A stretch of DNA of 64,000 bases from Flavobacterium sp. ASV13 (GCF_000745775.1 NZ_JQJY01000004.1:248001-312000), one strand, 5' to 3'; shown: positions 35,738 to 45,657, counted from the stretch's first letter. The notes: generated by a model from the letters alone, not told the origin. Made by a program: numbers and translations.

Positions 35738-35761
35738 TCGGCCAATAAAATTATTGGCCGA
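35738..35761 (-). terminator. intrinsic terminator of the flippase operon
   Basis: The arms TCGGCCAAT (35738-35746) and ATTGGCCGA (35753-35761) form a perfect, GC-rich stem with A/T flanks, 37 bases downstream of the flippase stop. Confidence 0.8.
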
Positions 35762-35797
35762 GAATTATTTATAGTGCTAATTTTAATAAAAAAGAAG

Positions 35798-37267
35798 TTA
35801 GATTTTAATTCCTATTTTCCTGAATAAGCCATCAATCACCTTATTAATATCAGGCGAAATTTTAAATTTATAATTCAGATATACATATAAAATCGTAACC
35901 AAAATAGATTTCAAAGCAATACTGATTAATTGAAAAAAGGGAAATTCCCAGAAATAAAAAACTAAAAACAAGGCAAAAGTCAGCAATGCTGAATAAATTG
36001 TTTCTTTTGTAAAAGGATACAAATGCAGTTTTTTAACCACAAAAAGCAATTTAGCCAAACTGTACAGAGTAATAGACAATAAAGTCGCAAATGCAGATCC
36101 GAAAATTCCAAAAATTGGAATAAAAATCATATTTAGAATCACGGTTAAAACCACAAGCATCAAACCTAAATACAGCACCATTCGGTAATATTTGGTATTG
36201 AAAATAATCGCATTGTTGTTTCCTAAAATCAAATCAAAATATTTTGACAATCCTATCATGAACACAACTGCAATACCACCACTATATTCTTTTGGAACCA
36301 ATTCATAAAGCTGGCTGATATTCACAAAAATGCACAACATTACAAACCCGCCAACCATTTGTAAGTTGATTGATGTTTTTTTGTACAACGAATTCAATTC
36401 ATCATGTTTATTCTCATGCATCAGTTTTGCTGTAATTGGATAAACAATTTGGTGCATGGCACGACTTGGAACCGAAATTACCAGAGCGATATAAGTAGCT
36501 ACTGAATAATAAGCAATATTCTCAATTTTCATGTATTGATTCAGCATCAACTTATCACCATCTAAAAGCAAATTAGCAACACTTCCTGACAAGATAATGT
36601 AAAATGTATATTCCATTACGGCTTTTACATTTTCCGGAATTGAAATCTGGAAATTTGGTCTTTTAATGTAAAACGCATAAAACATTGTGATCATAAAAGC
36701 CAGAAAATAGATTGCAGCAGTAACATATACGAACTGAACCAATGAAATCCATTTAAAATACAATCCGATTAAAGCAATCGTCGAAAGCAGTCTTAAACCG
36801 ACTTCTTTTATAAAATTTCCAAAAACAGAATGCATATGAACTCTTGCCCAAGCATAAAAAATCTCAAAATAAGCCATGCAAATTCCAATAAACGGAATCA
36901 GGTACATAAACTCTTTTACAACAGGATTTTCTTTTGAAACAAAAGCCGTAATATCATCAAAAAAGAAGATTCCGATAATTCCTAATGGAATACACATCAA
37001 AACTGGAAAAAGAGCCGTAAACGATAAAAATTGTTCCCTTTCTTCTTCGGTTTTATACTGTGAGTAAAATTTGACCAAAGTATTTTGCATCCCGATAGCA
37101 AACAAAGGCATAATAACATTCGCTGCCGATGTAATGTAATTTGTTAAAGCATAATAAGTTGCGCCCAAAAAAACAGGATACAAATAAAGCGTATTAATTG
37201 CTCCAATTGCGAAACCTATATAAGTTATGATTGTGTTTTTAAAAGACTGATTTAAGACAATACCCAT
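35798..37267 (-). CDS. polysaccharide (lipid-linked oligosaccharide) flippase, Wzx/MOP type
   Basis: A 489-residue integral membrane protein with about 12-14 hydrophobic segments, no signal peptide, and the MOP-superfamily features: the N-terminal QSFKNTIITYIGFAIGAINTLYLYPVFLG, followed by paired helices. It probably moves lipid-linked glycan units across the inner membrane for surface polysaccharide or glycoprotein synthesis. It lies last in a run with a glycosyltransferase and a YfhO protein, consistent with a glycan-assembly role. The exact cargo is unknown. Confidence 0.85.
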   Translation of the reverse strand: MGIVLNQSFKNTIITYIGFAIGAINTLYLYPVFLGATYYALTNYITSAANVIMPLFAIGMQNTLVKFYSQYKTEEEREQFLSFTALFPVLMCIPLGIIGIFFFDDITAFVSKENPVVKEFMYLIPFIGICMAYFEIFYAWARVHMHSVFGNFIKEVGLRLLSTIALIGLYFKWISLVQFVYVTAAIYFLAFMITMFYAFYIKRPNFQISIPENVKAVMEYTFYIILSGSVANLLLDGDKLMLNQYMKIENIAYYSVATYIALVISVPSRAMHQIVYPITAKLMHENKHDELNSLYKKTSINLQMVGGFVMLCIFVNISQLYELVPKEYSGGIAVVFMIGLSKYFDLILGNNNAIIFNTKYYRMVLYLGLMLVVLTVILNMIFIPIFGIFGSAFATLLSITLYSLAKLLFVVKKLHLYPFTKETIYSALLTFALFLVFYFWEFPFFQLISIALKSILVTILYVYLNYKFKISPDINKVIDGLFRKIGIKI

Positions 37268-37297
37268 TTCTTGAGTTTAGATGTAGATTTTTATGAA

Positions 37298-38584
37298 TTA
37301 TTTTTTAATCAGCTGTGCTAACTGTTTTGTTAGATTTTTTCGGGAATATTGCTGTAAACCAACACCATTGGCTTGTAATTTTCCTTCCAAAAATTGATTA
37401 TAAAAGTCCAAAATTACACTTTTTAATTTCGCTTTTTCAGAATAATCAAAAAATACTCCAGTATTTGTCTGTGTAACAATATCTGCGAAGTCAGAACCTT
37501 CTGGTCCAATCGCAATTATTGGTCGGTTTGACACCATATATTCAAACAATTTTCCAGGAATAATACTTTTTGTATCGTCTGAATTAATTTCGATTAAAAG
37601 CAAAACCTGAGATTTTCTTTGGTGTTCAACAGCTTCTTTATGAGAAACGTAACCAACTAAATTTAAATAATCATTTAATTGATTTTCATTTAAAGCATCT
37701 AAAACTTCCTGACTTACAGCCCCAATAAGTTTAATTTCTAAATGAGTTTTAAACTCTGGAACCTCTTGCAGCAATTCAACTAAAACTTCCCACAAAAAAG
37801 CCGGATTTCTATCAGATAAAAAAGAACCAATATGCGCTAAAGTAAATTTACTATCTAAAGTTTGTTTATCAACTGTTTCAACATCATAACCATTTGTAAT
37901 TACCGTGATTGGTTTATTGGTAATTGCCTCAAATTCGGTCTTTGTAGTTTTGCTTGTTACAATAATTTCGTCTGCTGAATTAAGAACTTTATGTTCTAAA
38001 TTTTTATGCTTTTTTTCAGCATAAGATGATAAACGAAGCGCTTTATGATAACCAATTGTTGTCCAAGGGTCACGAAAATCGGCGAACCATTTTACGCTTA
38101 ATTTTTGTTGTAACTCTAAACCAATCAAGTGCAAACTATGTGGCGGCCCAGAAGTTACAATGGTATCTATATTATTCTCTTTAATGTATTTTTCAAGATA
38201 AGAAACGGAAGGTTTCACCCAAAAAACTCGTGCATCTGGAATAAAAAGATTACCACGAATCCAAAGAAAAGTTTTGTCTAAAAATGTTTGCTTTTTTTTA
38301 TGTGGAAAAATTCCAGAGCTGATTTTCTTGGTTTTATTTTTTGAAAATATGGAAGCCAATTGATAAGGCTCCCATATTTTATTTTTAAGAATAATTACTT
38401 TATCTGAAATTTCTTTTACCAATCCTTCGTCGACAATTGGATAAGTCGGATTTTCAGGAATATAAACTATTGGCTGAATATCAAATTCGGGTAGATATTT
38501 TACAAATTTCAACCAACGTTGCACGCCTGGCCCTCCTGCTGGCGGGAAGTAATACGTAATTATTAAGAGCTTTTTTTGTTCCAA
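37298..38584 (-). CDS. glycosyltransferase, GT4-like
   Basis: A 428-residue cytosolic protein with the two-lobed GT-B layout: the N-terminal segment LLIITYYFPPAGGPGVQRWLKF (the GG(P)xxQR loop of GT4 enzymes), a middle FADFRDPWTT, and the donor-binding C-terminal lobe including EINSDDTKSIIPGKLFEYMVSNRPIIAIGPEGS (E...PGK.FEYM). It should transfer a sugar from a nucleotide donor to a lipid-linked or protein acceptor. It is 30 nt upstream of the flippase gene and 36 nt downstream of the YfhO gene, probably one transcript. Confidence 0.88.
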   Translation of the reverse strand: MEQKKLLIITYYFPPAGGPGVQRWLKFVKYLPEFDIQPIVYIPENPTYPIVDEGLVKEISDKVIILKNKIWEPYQLASIFSKNKTKKISSGIFPHKKKQTFLDKTFLWIRGNLFIPDARVFWVKPSVSYLEKYIKENNIDTIVTSGPPHSLHLIGLELQQKLSVKWFADFRDPWTTIGYHKALRLSSYAEKKHKNLEHKVLNSADEIIVTSKTTKTEFEAITNKPITVITNGYDVETVDKQTLDSKFTLAHIGSFLSDRNPAFLWEVLVELLQEVPEFKTHLEIKLIGAVSQEVLDALNENQLNDYLNLVGYVSHKEAVEHQRKSQVLLLIEINSDDTKSIIPGKLFEYMVSNRPIIAIGPEGSDFADIVTQTNTGVFFDYSEKAKLKSVILDFYNQFLEGKLQANGVGLQQYSRKNLTKQLAQLIKK

Positions 38585-38620
38585 GAAAAATGGATTTAAT
38601 ATTTAAAAGTTGTACCGAGA

Positions 38621-41062
38621 TTAAACGGATTGATTATTATCAAACAATTTCTTTCTCTCAAAATAAACACCTCCAATTAAAAGCAAAAACATTCCAATTG
38701 AACTAACCAGAGTAATTGTTCCTCCTGTTTTGATTACCTGAGGTTCAAATTTAAACTCTATTGTATGTTTTCCGCCAGGAACTTCCATTGCTCTTAAAAC
38801 ATAATCAACAGGGAAATGATCTGTCAACTGACCGTCAACATAAGCATTCCATCCGTTTTTATAATACATTTCAGAGAAAACAGCTAAACCGTCGTTCTTG
38901 TTATCAGACTGATATTTAATATAATTTGGTTTATACTCCACAACTTTAATCGTCCCGGTTGTATCCCACTGCTTTTTCATACGAGCGTTTTTAAACTTCG
39001 CTTCATGTTCATGAACGTTAAAAACAGCTACTTGCTTAGTATCAATATGATCTAAAGCTTTCATAACATCATCTGGTTTGTTTACCAATTTTACAGTACT
39101 TACAAACCAAGCATTTCCGTTTGCTTCAGGATTTATTGTTGGAATTTGATTTCCTTCTTTATCAACCTGAATTACATACTTAACATTTAACATATTAAGT
39201 ATTTCTAAATTATTTTTTGCAATTTGATAATCGTACAATTGTTGCATTCTTCTTGGTCTAACAGCACTGTAACCACCAATAGTTTTATGGAAATAAGAAG
39301 ATCTTCCCTGCAATTGTCCTTGTAAATCAAATACACGGTAAATTGATTTGTCCTCTAGAATTTTAGTATCGGCTGGAGTTTCCTGAAATGGAGCTGCTAT
39401 TTGAACAGGGCTTACAAAATCTTTTGCTGAAACATATTTTTTATCTACAAAAAACAGATCAAAAATCATTAAAATTCCAATAATAACTAATGCTGTTGTT
39501 TGCGAAAATTTGTTTTTGATAAATAACCATAAAATACCAAAAGTGACTACAATAAAGAATCCAGAACGTAATAAATCTGCAGAATAAAGACTCTTTCTAT
39601 CTTCAACTAACGCATCAATAAAAGCTTGCCCGTATGCTTCCAAATAACTCTTATCACTCATTCCTGTAAAATGGAAGAAACCTTTTGCAAATAATAAAAT
39701 CAATAAAATTCCCAATCCAAAAACTGCTGTTTGAATTAGTGCTTTTTGCTGTAATTTAGGTTCATCTTTTGCTTTAAAAAATGACTGTAATCCCATAACC
39801 GCCAAAACTGGAAAACACAATTCAAGAATTACCTGAATTGATGATACAGCTCTAAACTTATCATACATTGGAACATATTCAATGAAGAAATCAGTTAATA
39901 ATGAAAAATTCTTACCCCAAGAAAGAACCAAAGTAAATAATGCTCCTGAAAGAAAAACGTATTTTATTTTTCGGTCATCAATAAACAATGCTAAAACGGC
40001 TAAAAAGAAAACTACTACTCCAATATAAGCCGGAGCTGAAACAATCGGCTGGTCTCCCCAATAAGTCGGCATTCCAGAAACAAAATCCTGTGCCTGATCT
40101 GAAGGAACGCCTTGTTCCATCATAAACGAATACATACGACTGTCTGTACCTACATTTTCATGACTTGAACCTCCAAAAATTCTTGGAGCAATTAAATTTA
40201 AACTCTCTGCAATCCCATAACTATATTCAGTAATATAATCTGTTGTCATTGCCGCGGTTGTCTCGTTTTTAGTTCCGTCAGGATTAAAAGTCAGCTCGCT
40301 TTTATCACGAATACTATATTTAGCATATTCACTTGTTGCTAATAAATTTCCTGCATTGGCACCAATAGCAAAAATACCTGCTACCGCTAAAGTTCCAAAC
40401 GAAATTAAAAGCGGTTTGTATTCTTTATCTTTTATAAAATTAAAGGCAAAATAACCTGAAAGAATCAATAAGAAAATCAATAAATAATAGGTCATTTGAA
40501 AGTGGTTAGCATTAACTTCCAACGCAACCGCAAACATGGTGAGCAAACCTCCCCAAATGTATTTTTTCTGAAAAACAAGTATAAATCCGGCGATAACAAG
40601 AGGCATATAAGCAATAGCATGCGCTTTTGCATTATGTCCAACACCAAGAATGATAATCAAATAAGTAGAAAATCCAAACGCAATCGCGCCAATAAAAGCT
40701 TTCAACGGATCTGTTTTTAGCACTAATAACAATCCATAAAAGCCTAAGAAATATAAAAATAGATAATCTGCAGGACGAGGCAGAAAACGAAGTACATCAT
40801 CTATCTTACCCACAAAATCGTATGGATAATTAGCTCCCAACTGGTAAGTCGGCATTCCTCCAAAAGCAGAATTTGTCCAATAAGGTTCAGCGTGTTCCGC
40901 AGCTCTGAAGTCGTTTTGCTCTTTTGCCATTCCGGTGTATTGAGCAATATCTGACTGGAAAATTTGTTTTCCTTGCAGAACTGGATAAAAATAAATTAAT
41001 GAAACGAGAATAAAACCCAGTACAACAAGGGCGTGCGGAATGAACTTATTTACTATTTTCAA
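38621..41062 (-). CDS. YfhO-family polytopic membrane protein
   Basis: An 813-residue protein with about 12 transmembrane helices (the first HALVVLGFILVSLIYFYPVL), then a soluble C-terminal portion and a last helix (GGTITLVSSIGMFLLLIGGVYF). The large periplasmic loops and the EMYYKNGWNAYVDGQ segment near the C terminus are characteristic of YfhO, a family related to GT-C glycosyltransferases and, in Firmicutes, needed to glycosylate lipoteichoic acid. Here it may glycosylate lipids or proteins. It heads the run with the glycosyltransferase and flippase genes. Confidence 0.87.
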   Translation of the reverse strand: MKIVNKFIPHALVVLGFILVSLIYFYPVLQGKQIFQSDIAQYTGMAKEQNDFRAAEHAEPYWTNSAFGGMPTYQLGANYPYDFVGKIDDVLRFLPRPADYLFLYFLGFYGLLLVLKTDPLKAFIGAIAFGFSTYLIIILGVGHNAKAHAIAYMPLVIAGFILVFQKKYIWGGLLTMFAVALEVNANHFQMTYYLLIFLLILSGYFAFNFIKDKEYKPLLISFGTLAVAGIFAIGANAGNLLATSEYAKYSIRDKSELTFNPDGTKNETTAAMTTDYITEYSYGIAESLNLIAPRIFGGSSHENVGTDSRMYSFMMEQGVPSDQAQDFVSGMPTYWGDQPIVSAPAYIGVVVFFLAVLALFIDDRKIKYVFLSGALFTLVLSWGKNFSLLTDFFIEYVPMYDKFRAVSSIQVILELCFPVLAVMGLQSFFKAKDEPKLQQKALIQTAVFGLGILLILLFAKGFFHFTGMSDKSYLEAYGQAFIDALVEDRKSLYSADLLRSGFFIVVTFGILWLFIKNKFSQTTALVIIGILMIFDLFFVDKKYVSAKDFVSPVQIAAPFQETPADTKILEDKSIYRVFDLQGQLQGRSSYFHKTIGGYSAVRPRRMQQLYDYQIAKNNLEILNMLNVKYVIQVDKEGNQIPTINPEANGNAWFVSTVKLVNKPDDVMKALDHIDTKQVAVFNVHEHEAKFKNARMKKQWDTTGTIKVVEYKPNYIKYQSDNKNDGLAVFSEMYYKNGWNAYVDGQLTDHFPVDYVLRAMEVPGGKHTIEFKFEPQVIKTGGTITLVSSIGMFLLLIGGVYFERKKLFDNNQSV

Positions 41063-41112
41063 TTTTGGCAGGTTTGGTTAAATGATGAATCCTATTTTAT
41101 CAGGATACAAAC

Positions 41113-41400
41113 TTAATCTATTTCTTCGTAATCAACATAATCGCCCACTTTTTTGGTTTCGCGAGGATTTTTTGCATTAGCAGTGTTGATGATTATCTCA
41201 TCATTGTTGTTATTTTGAGTTCTTTGCCAAGAATTATCTTGACTATATTGTTGTTGTCTCTGAAAATTCTCTCCTGCTTTTTCAACTGCTTTTTTCACCA
41301 AAACTGGCAAAAAGATTCTAGCTAAAAATTTAAAAATATAATAAAACGCAATGATCCACATTATCGTTTTAAACAAATTTGTAAAAGATGCTTCTTGCAT
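41113..41400 (-). CDS. DUF4834 family small membrane protein
   Basis: A 95-residue protein with one hydrophobic helix (FKTIMWIIAFYYIFKFLARIFLP) and a long polar, Gln/Asn-rich tail (GENFQRQQQYSQDNSW). This is the DUF4834 pattern found across Bacteroidota beside YfhO genes. Function unknown; the spacing of 50 nt to the YfhO gene suggests cotranscription. A TAnnTTTG element on the minus strand at 41418-41425 lies just before the start. Confidence 0.8.
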   Translation of the reverse strand: MQEASFTNLFKTIMWIIAFYYIFKFLARIFLPVLVKKAVEKAGENFQRQQQYSQDNSWQRTQNNNNDEIIINTANAKNPRETKKVGDYVDYEEID

Positions 41401-41417
41401 AACTATATAATTTTTGC

Positions 41418-41425
41418 CAAAATTA
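41418..41425 (-). promoter_or_regulatory. -7 promoter element TAatTTTG before the DUF4834 gene
   Basis: Minus-strand exact match, 18 bases before the start at 41400. Confidence 0.5.
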
Positions 41426-41480
41426 GTAAATCCGCTGTTTAAAATTAAAATATCAATCTTAAATAAATAATAAAATATAG

Positions 41481-41488
41481 TACATTTG
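41481..41488 (+). promoter_or_regulatory. -7 promoter element TAcaTTTG
   Basis: Exact TAnnTTTG match 37 bases before the ATG at 41525, divergent from the minus-strand element at 41418-41425. Confidence 0.5.
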
Positions 41489-41524
41489 AAATGCGTTATA
41501 ACTTTTTAATCCAAAAATACATTT

Positions 41525-42493
41525 ATGTTAAAAGTTAAAAAATTATTTATCACAGCTCTTTTTCTTGTGCCCCATTTCTTTTTCGGACAATACACTGATG
41601 TCATAAATTCTAACCGCCCCGGCGAAACCATGTCGGCTTATGCAGTCGGAAAATCAGTAATTCAAGGTGAACTTGGCATTTACGCAATCAAAGAAAAACA
41701 CGATTTACTTGATTATGATGCCAACGGTTTCGGAACCGATTTCACGCTTCGATATGGTGCTTTTCTGGAACAATTAGAGTTTATTTTAGATGTGCAATAT
41801 CAAATGGAAAACTTTGATACTCCGTACACCAGCTACAAAAAAAACAATTTCAGACAAACGGTTTTAGGAGCGAAATATTTAATTTACGATCCTTATAAAA
41901 ATTATAAAAAAGAAGCCAATATTTACAGCTATAAAGCAAATCATGCTTTTAACTGGCGTGAATTAATCCCGGCAGTATCTATATTTGCAGGAGCAAATTT
42001 TGTTGGGGCCGACAATCCTTATTATTTTTCTCCACAAAGTGCTATTTCTCCAAAAGTAGCTTTGGTTACCCAAAATTTATTCGGCGGAGGAAGATGGGTT
42101 TTTGTAACGAATATTATTGCAGATTATATTGGAACAGATTACCCAAGTTACGGATATGTATTAACTTTGACCCATGGATTTAACGATAAATGGTCCGGAT
42201 TTATTGAAAATCAAGGTTACAAAAGCGATTTTTACAGCGACGCAATTGTTCGTGGCGGTGCAGCTTATCTTCTTTCATCAAATATGCAGGTGGATGCTTC
42301 TATAAGTACAAACTTTAAAAATACTCCTTCATTATTATATGGTGGAATTGGAGTTTCCTGGCGTTATGATGGTTGGTATAAAGAAAAATTGACGGCAATC
42401 AAAAGCAAGGAAAAAGCAGATAAGAACTCTGACAACAAGAAAGAAATTGATTATCAGGAAAAAGAAAGAAAACGAAAATCTAAATACGAATAA
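41525..42493 (+). CDS. outer-membrane transporter-like beta-barrel (phenol MetA family)
   Basis: A 322-residue protein with a signal peptide (ALFLVPHFFFGQ) and alternating amphipathic strands typical of a small barrel; the GETMSAYAVGKSVIQGELGIYAI start and the FGDNPY/YFSPQSAISPK middle fit the family named from a meta-cleavage pathway protein (Pfam 13557). The last 35 residues are a strongly charged Lys/Glu tail (KSKEKADKNSDNKKEI), an unusual ending for a barrel and probably a periplasmic extension. Substrate unknown. Confidence 0.75.
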   Translation: MLKVKKLFITALFLVPHFFFGQYTDVINSNRPGETMSAYAVGKSVIQGELGIYAIKEKHDLLDYDANGFGTDFTLRYGAFLEQLEFILDVQYQMENFDTPYTSYKKNNFRQTVLGAKYLIYDPYKNYKKEANIYSYKANHAFNWRELIPAVSIFAGANFVGADNPYYFSPQSAISPKVALVTQNLFGGGRWVFVTNIIADYIGTDYPSYGYVLTLTHGFNDKWSGFIENQGYKSDFYSDAIVRGGAAYLLSSNMQVDASISTNFKNTPSLLYGGIGVSWRYDGWYKEKLTAIKSKEKADKNSDNKKEIDYQEKERKRKSKYE

Positions 42494-42543
42494 ATTTTAT
42501 AACTAAGTCTCATCAAAAAAAGAGAAACTTATACTCCAACTTA

Positions 42544-43662
42544 ATGATCACAATAAAAGAAGCCAAAACCAAAAAAGAATTAACCGAATATATAAAATTC
42601 CCATTTTCACTTTATAAGGACAGTCCTTATTGGGTACCTCCTATCATTGCTGATGAACTGGAATCTTTTGATAAAACTAAAAACCCGGCTTTTGATAATG
42701 CAGAGGCTTATTTTTATATCGCATATAAAAATAATGAACCTGTTGGACGCATAACCGCTATCATAAATTGGGCTGAAGTTAATAATCAGCATAAAAGAAA
42801 AGTACGTTTTGGATGGTTTGATGTTATTGATGATATTGAAGTAACTAAAGCTTTGCTTGAAAAAGTTTTTGAATTGGGAAGAAAACACAATTTAGAACAT
42901 GCAGAAGGTCCGATGGGATTTTCTAACTTGGATAAAGTTGGTGTTTTGACAGAAGGATATGATCAGGTTGGGACTATGATTACATGGTACAATCATCCTT
43001 ATTATGTCACGCATCTTGAACAATTAGGTTTTCAAGTTGAGAAAGAATATATCGAAAGTATTTTCCCTTTTTCGAATGTAAAACCAGAGTTTTTTCAGAA
43101 AGCTGTGGAGCTAATCAAAAAACGTTACGGAGTAAGATCTCTTACTTTTACTAAAACAAAAGACATTATGCCTCACGTAGACAAAATGTTTGATTTGTTT
43201 AATGAATCTTATGAAAAACTAGCTTCTTTCGTCGCTATTTCAGATGTTCAGAAAGAATATTTTAAAAAGAAATACATCAGTTTCATCAATCCTGAATACA
43301 TTAAGTTTATTGTTGATAAAGATGATAATTTGGTAGCTTTTAGTATTGTAATGCCTAGTTTTACGGAAGCTTTGCAAAAAATAAAAGGAAAGTTGTTTCC
43401 GTTTGGCTTTCTCCAATTGTTGAAGGCTAAAAAACACAGTAAAGATGTTGTTTTTTACTTAATTGGAGTTCATCCTGATTATCAGAATAAAGGCGTTACG
43501 GCATTAATTTTTGACGAATATTACAAGACTTTTTCAGAAAAAGGAATTAGAAATTGCATCCGAACACCTGAATTATTAGAAAATAATGCGATTCATTTAT
43601 TATGGAAAAACTTTGATCCAAAAATTCACTGCCAAAGAAAAACGTATTTGAAGAAATTATAA
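42544..43662 (+). CDS. GNAT-fold acyltransferase-like protein
   Basis: A 372-residue cytosolic protein. The N-terminal part (TKKELTEYIKFPFSLYKDSPYWVPP) is the conserved opening of a widespread bacterial family. A C-terminal acyl-CoA-binding motif is visible in IGVHPDYQNKGVTALIF (R/QxxGxG/A type, here QNKGVT). It is sometimes annotated as GTP cyclohydrolase, for which I see no support. It is probably cotranscribed with the barrel gene 51 nt upstream. The substrate is unknown. Confidence 0.75.
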   Translation: MITIKEAKTKKELTEYIKFPFSLYKDSPYWVPPIIADELESFDKTKNPAFDNAEAYFYIAYKNNEPVGRITAIINWAEVNNQHKRKVRFGWFDVIDDIEVTKALLEKVFELGRKHNLEHAEGPMGFSNLDKVGVLTEGYDQVGTMITWYNHPYYVTHLEQLGFQVEKEYIESIFPFSNVKPEFFQKAVELIKKRYGVRSLTFTKTKDIMPHVDKMFDLFNESYEKLASFVAISDVQKEYFKKKYISFINPEYIKFIVDKDDNLVAFSIVMPSFTEALQKIKGKLFPFGFLQLLKAKKHSKDVVFYLIGVHPDYQNKGVTALIFDEYYKTFSEKGIRNCIRTPELLENNAIHLLWKNFDPKIHCQRKTYLKKL

Positions 43663-43703
43663 AAATAATCCGAGAACAGTTTTTAGTGTTCAGTTTCATA
43701 TAA

Positions 43704-43737
43704 AAAAATCCATTCGCCCCCAAACGAATGGATTTTT
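43704..43737. terminator. bidirectional intrinsic terminator
   Basis: The 13-bp arms 43704-43716 and 43725-43737 (AAAAATCCATTCG type) with an 8-base loop lie between convergent genes. Confidence 0.85.
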
Positions 43738-43754
43738 CAATTTATAAACTATAT

Positions 43755-44237
43755 TTATTCTACTTTACAGTCAACTTTACTCAAGGTATTTTTTGCATCA
43801 AATTTCAATTTTGATTTATCTTTAAAAGTAACTCTATCATTTGTTGAAACTACATCACCATATCCTTCAATTAAAGCTCCATCTTTTTGCAGAAAAACAA
43901 CTTCTCTTACAGATGAAACTCCTTCAGATAAAAACGTATAATCACCAACTAAAGTATCGCCTTTCATATTGCCTACTAAGGTTCCTTCATTTTTATCTTT
44001 TCCAGTTAAATTATAACTTAGTTTTCCATTAACTTCTTGATGCGAATTGACATTAAAACTTATTAAAATTATATTCCCATTTTGTCGGGAAGCATAACAT
44101 TGATCACCTGCTGGCTCTACTAATTCGGCATCTTTTGGCGCTTTTGGCTCAATTTGGACTGGTTCAGTATCAGTTGCTTTTTTACAAGAAACCAGAACCG
44201 TCAAAACTAAAGCCGATATTGCTATTACTTTTTTCAT
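43755..44237 (-). CDS. hypothetical lipoprotein
   Basis: A 160-residue lipoprotein (lipobox LTVLVSCKKA). The mature part has KLSYNLTGKDKNEGTLVGNMKGDTLVGDYTF, a series of short strands like small lipocalin-type or META-like domains, and two cysteines (QCYAS, VDCKVE) that may bridge. The family is not recognised. It has no close functional neighbours. Confidence 0.65.
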   Translation of the reverse strand: MKKVIAISALVLTVLVSCKKATDTEPVQIEPKAPKDAELVEPAGDQCYASRQNGNIILISFNVNSHQEVNGKLSYNLTGKDKNEGTLVGNMKGDTLVGDYTFLSEGVSSVREVVFLQKDGALIEGYGDVVSTNDRVTFKDKSKLKFDAKNTLSKVDCKVE

Positions 44238-44287
44238 AATTTATCATTTTTATTTTGTTGATTACAATATAAAGTTAGCCCAAATAA

Positions 44288-44320
44288 AAAAAATCCATTC
44301 GTAGAACAAATGGATTTTTT
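44288..44320 (-). terminator. intrinsic terminator of the oxoamine synthase gene
   Basis: The arms AAAAAATCCATT (44288-44299) and AATGGATTTTTT (44309-44320) form a perfect stem 41 bases beyond the stop codon. Confidence 0.8.
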
Positions 44321-44360
44321 TACATAATTCCCACTTCTGAGAATTTATTTTTATAATTAA

Positions 44361-45620
44361 TTACGAAACGTCAACAGTTGTACGTTCTGCAATTTCTTTA
44401 TAAGTTCCGTTAACTAATTTCTCGCGAATTGCTTCAAAAGCAGTTAAAGTTTCCTCAATATCAGCAAGAGTATGAGAAGCTGTTGGGATCATTCTCAACA
44501 AAATAATTCCTTTTGGAATAACCGGATAAACAACAATCGAAAGGAAAATACCGTAGTTTTCTCTTAAATCATTTACCATTACCATTGCCTCAGGAATACT
44601 TCCTTCTAAATAAACTGGTGTAATACAAGTATTTGTATCTCCAATATTGAATCCTTTTTCTTTAAGACCGTTTTGTAATGCATTTACATTTTCCCAAAGT
44701 TTGTCTTTAATTGAAGAAGAATTACGTAACAATTCTAAACGTTTCAAAGAACCAATTGTTTGAATCATTGGCAACGCTTTTGCAAACATTTGAGAACGCA
44801 AGTTGTATTTTAAATAATCAATTACCGTTTTATCAGCTGCCACAAAAGCACCAATATTAGCCATAGATTTTGCAAAAGTAGAGAAGTAAACATCGATATC
44901 ATCTTGAACTCCTTGCTCTTCTCCAGCTCCGGCACCTGTTTTTCCAAGTGTACCAAAACCGTGTGCATCATCTACTAATAAACGGAAATTGTATTTTTGC
45001 TTCATAGCAACAATTTCTTTTAATTTTCCCTGCTGTCCGCGCATTCCAAAAACACCTTCGGTAATAAATAAGATACCTCCGCCTGTTTCTTCGGCCATTT
45101 TAGTAGCACGCTGCAGGTTTTTTTCCATACTTTCAAGATCATTGTGTTTGTATGTAAAACGTTTACCCATGTGTAAACGAACACCATCAATGATACAAGC
45201 ATGTGAATCAACATCATATACAATGATGTCATTTTTTGTTACCAAAGCATCAATGATCGAAACCATTCCCTGATAACCAAAATTCAATAAATAAGCAGAT
45301 TCTTTCATTACGAAATCAGCCAATTCATTTTCTAATTGTTCATGATACGTTGTGTGTCCAGACATCATACGAGCTCCCATTGGATAAGCGGCACCAAACT
45401 GAATTGCGGCATCTGTATCTGCTTTACGAACCTCTGGATGATTAGCTAAACCTAAATAATCATTTAAACTCCAGTTTAAAATATTCTTTCCGTGAAATGT
45501 CATTCTAGGACCCAACTCACCCTCTAACTTTGGGAAAACATAGTAGCCCTCTGCTTGAGAAGCCCATTTTCCTAAAGGTCCTTTATTGTCCTGAATTCTC
45601 TCGAATAAATCTTTTACCAT
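44361..45620 (-). CDS. PLP-dependent alpha-oxoamine synthase (serine palmitoyltransferase-like)
   Basis: A 419-residue fold-type I PLP enzyme. The alpha-oxoamine synthase signature is complete: LNDYLGLANHPEV, the substrate-binding GARMMSGHTTYHEQLE, cofactor residues in SHACIIDG and VDDAHGFGTLG, and the Schiff-base lysine in TFAKSMANIGAF. Members condense an amino acid with an acyl thioester: serine palmitoyltransferase, KBL, or the cysteate acyltransferase that makes capnine, the base of flavobacterial sulfonolipids. Its placement in Flavobacterium suggests serine or cysteate as substrate, but I cannot decide from sequence alone. A TAnnTTTG element lies at 45658-45665. Confidence 0.88.
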   Translation of the reverse strand: MVKDLFERIQDNKGPLGKWASQAEGYYVFPKLEGELGPRMTFHGKNILNWSLNDYLGLANHPEVRKADTDAAIQFGAAYPMGARMMSGHTTYHEQLENELADFVMKESAYLLNFGYQGMVSIIDALVTKNDIIVYDVDSHACIIDGVRLHMGKRFTYKHNDLESMEKNLQRATKMAEETGGGILFITEGVFGMRGQQGKLKEIVAMKQKYNFRLLVDDAHGFGTLGKTGAGAGEEQGVQDDIDVYFSTFAKSMANIGAFVAADKTVIDYLKYNLRSQMFAKALPMIQTIGSLKRLELLRNSSSIKDKLWENVNALQNGLKEKGFNIGDTNTCITPVYLEGSIPEAMVMVNDLRENYGIFLSIVVYPVIPKGIILLRMIPTASHTLADIEETLTAFEAIREKLVNGTYKEIAERTTVDVS

Positions 45621-45657
45621 AATATAGTGTAGTAATAATTTTAACTTAATCAGCGAG

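Noticed and set aside
41108..41115. TAnnTTTG match at the end of the DUF4834 gene as a promoter for the YfhO gene
   Set aside because: It lies partly in the coding region, and the genes are close enough to be cotranscribed; chance match is likely in AT-rich DNA.
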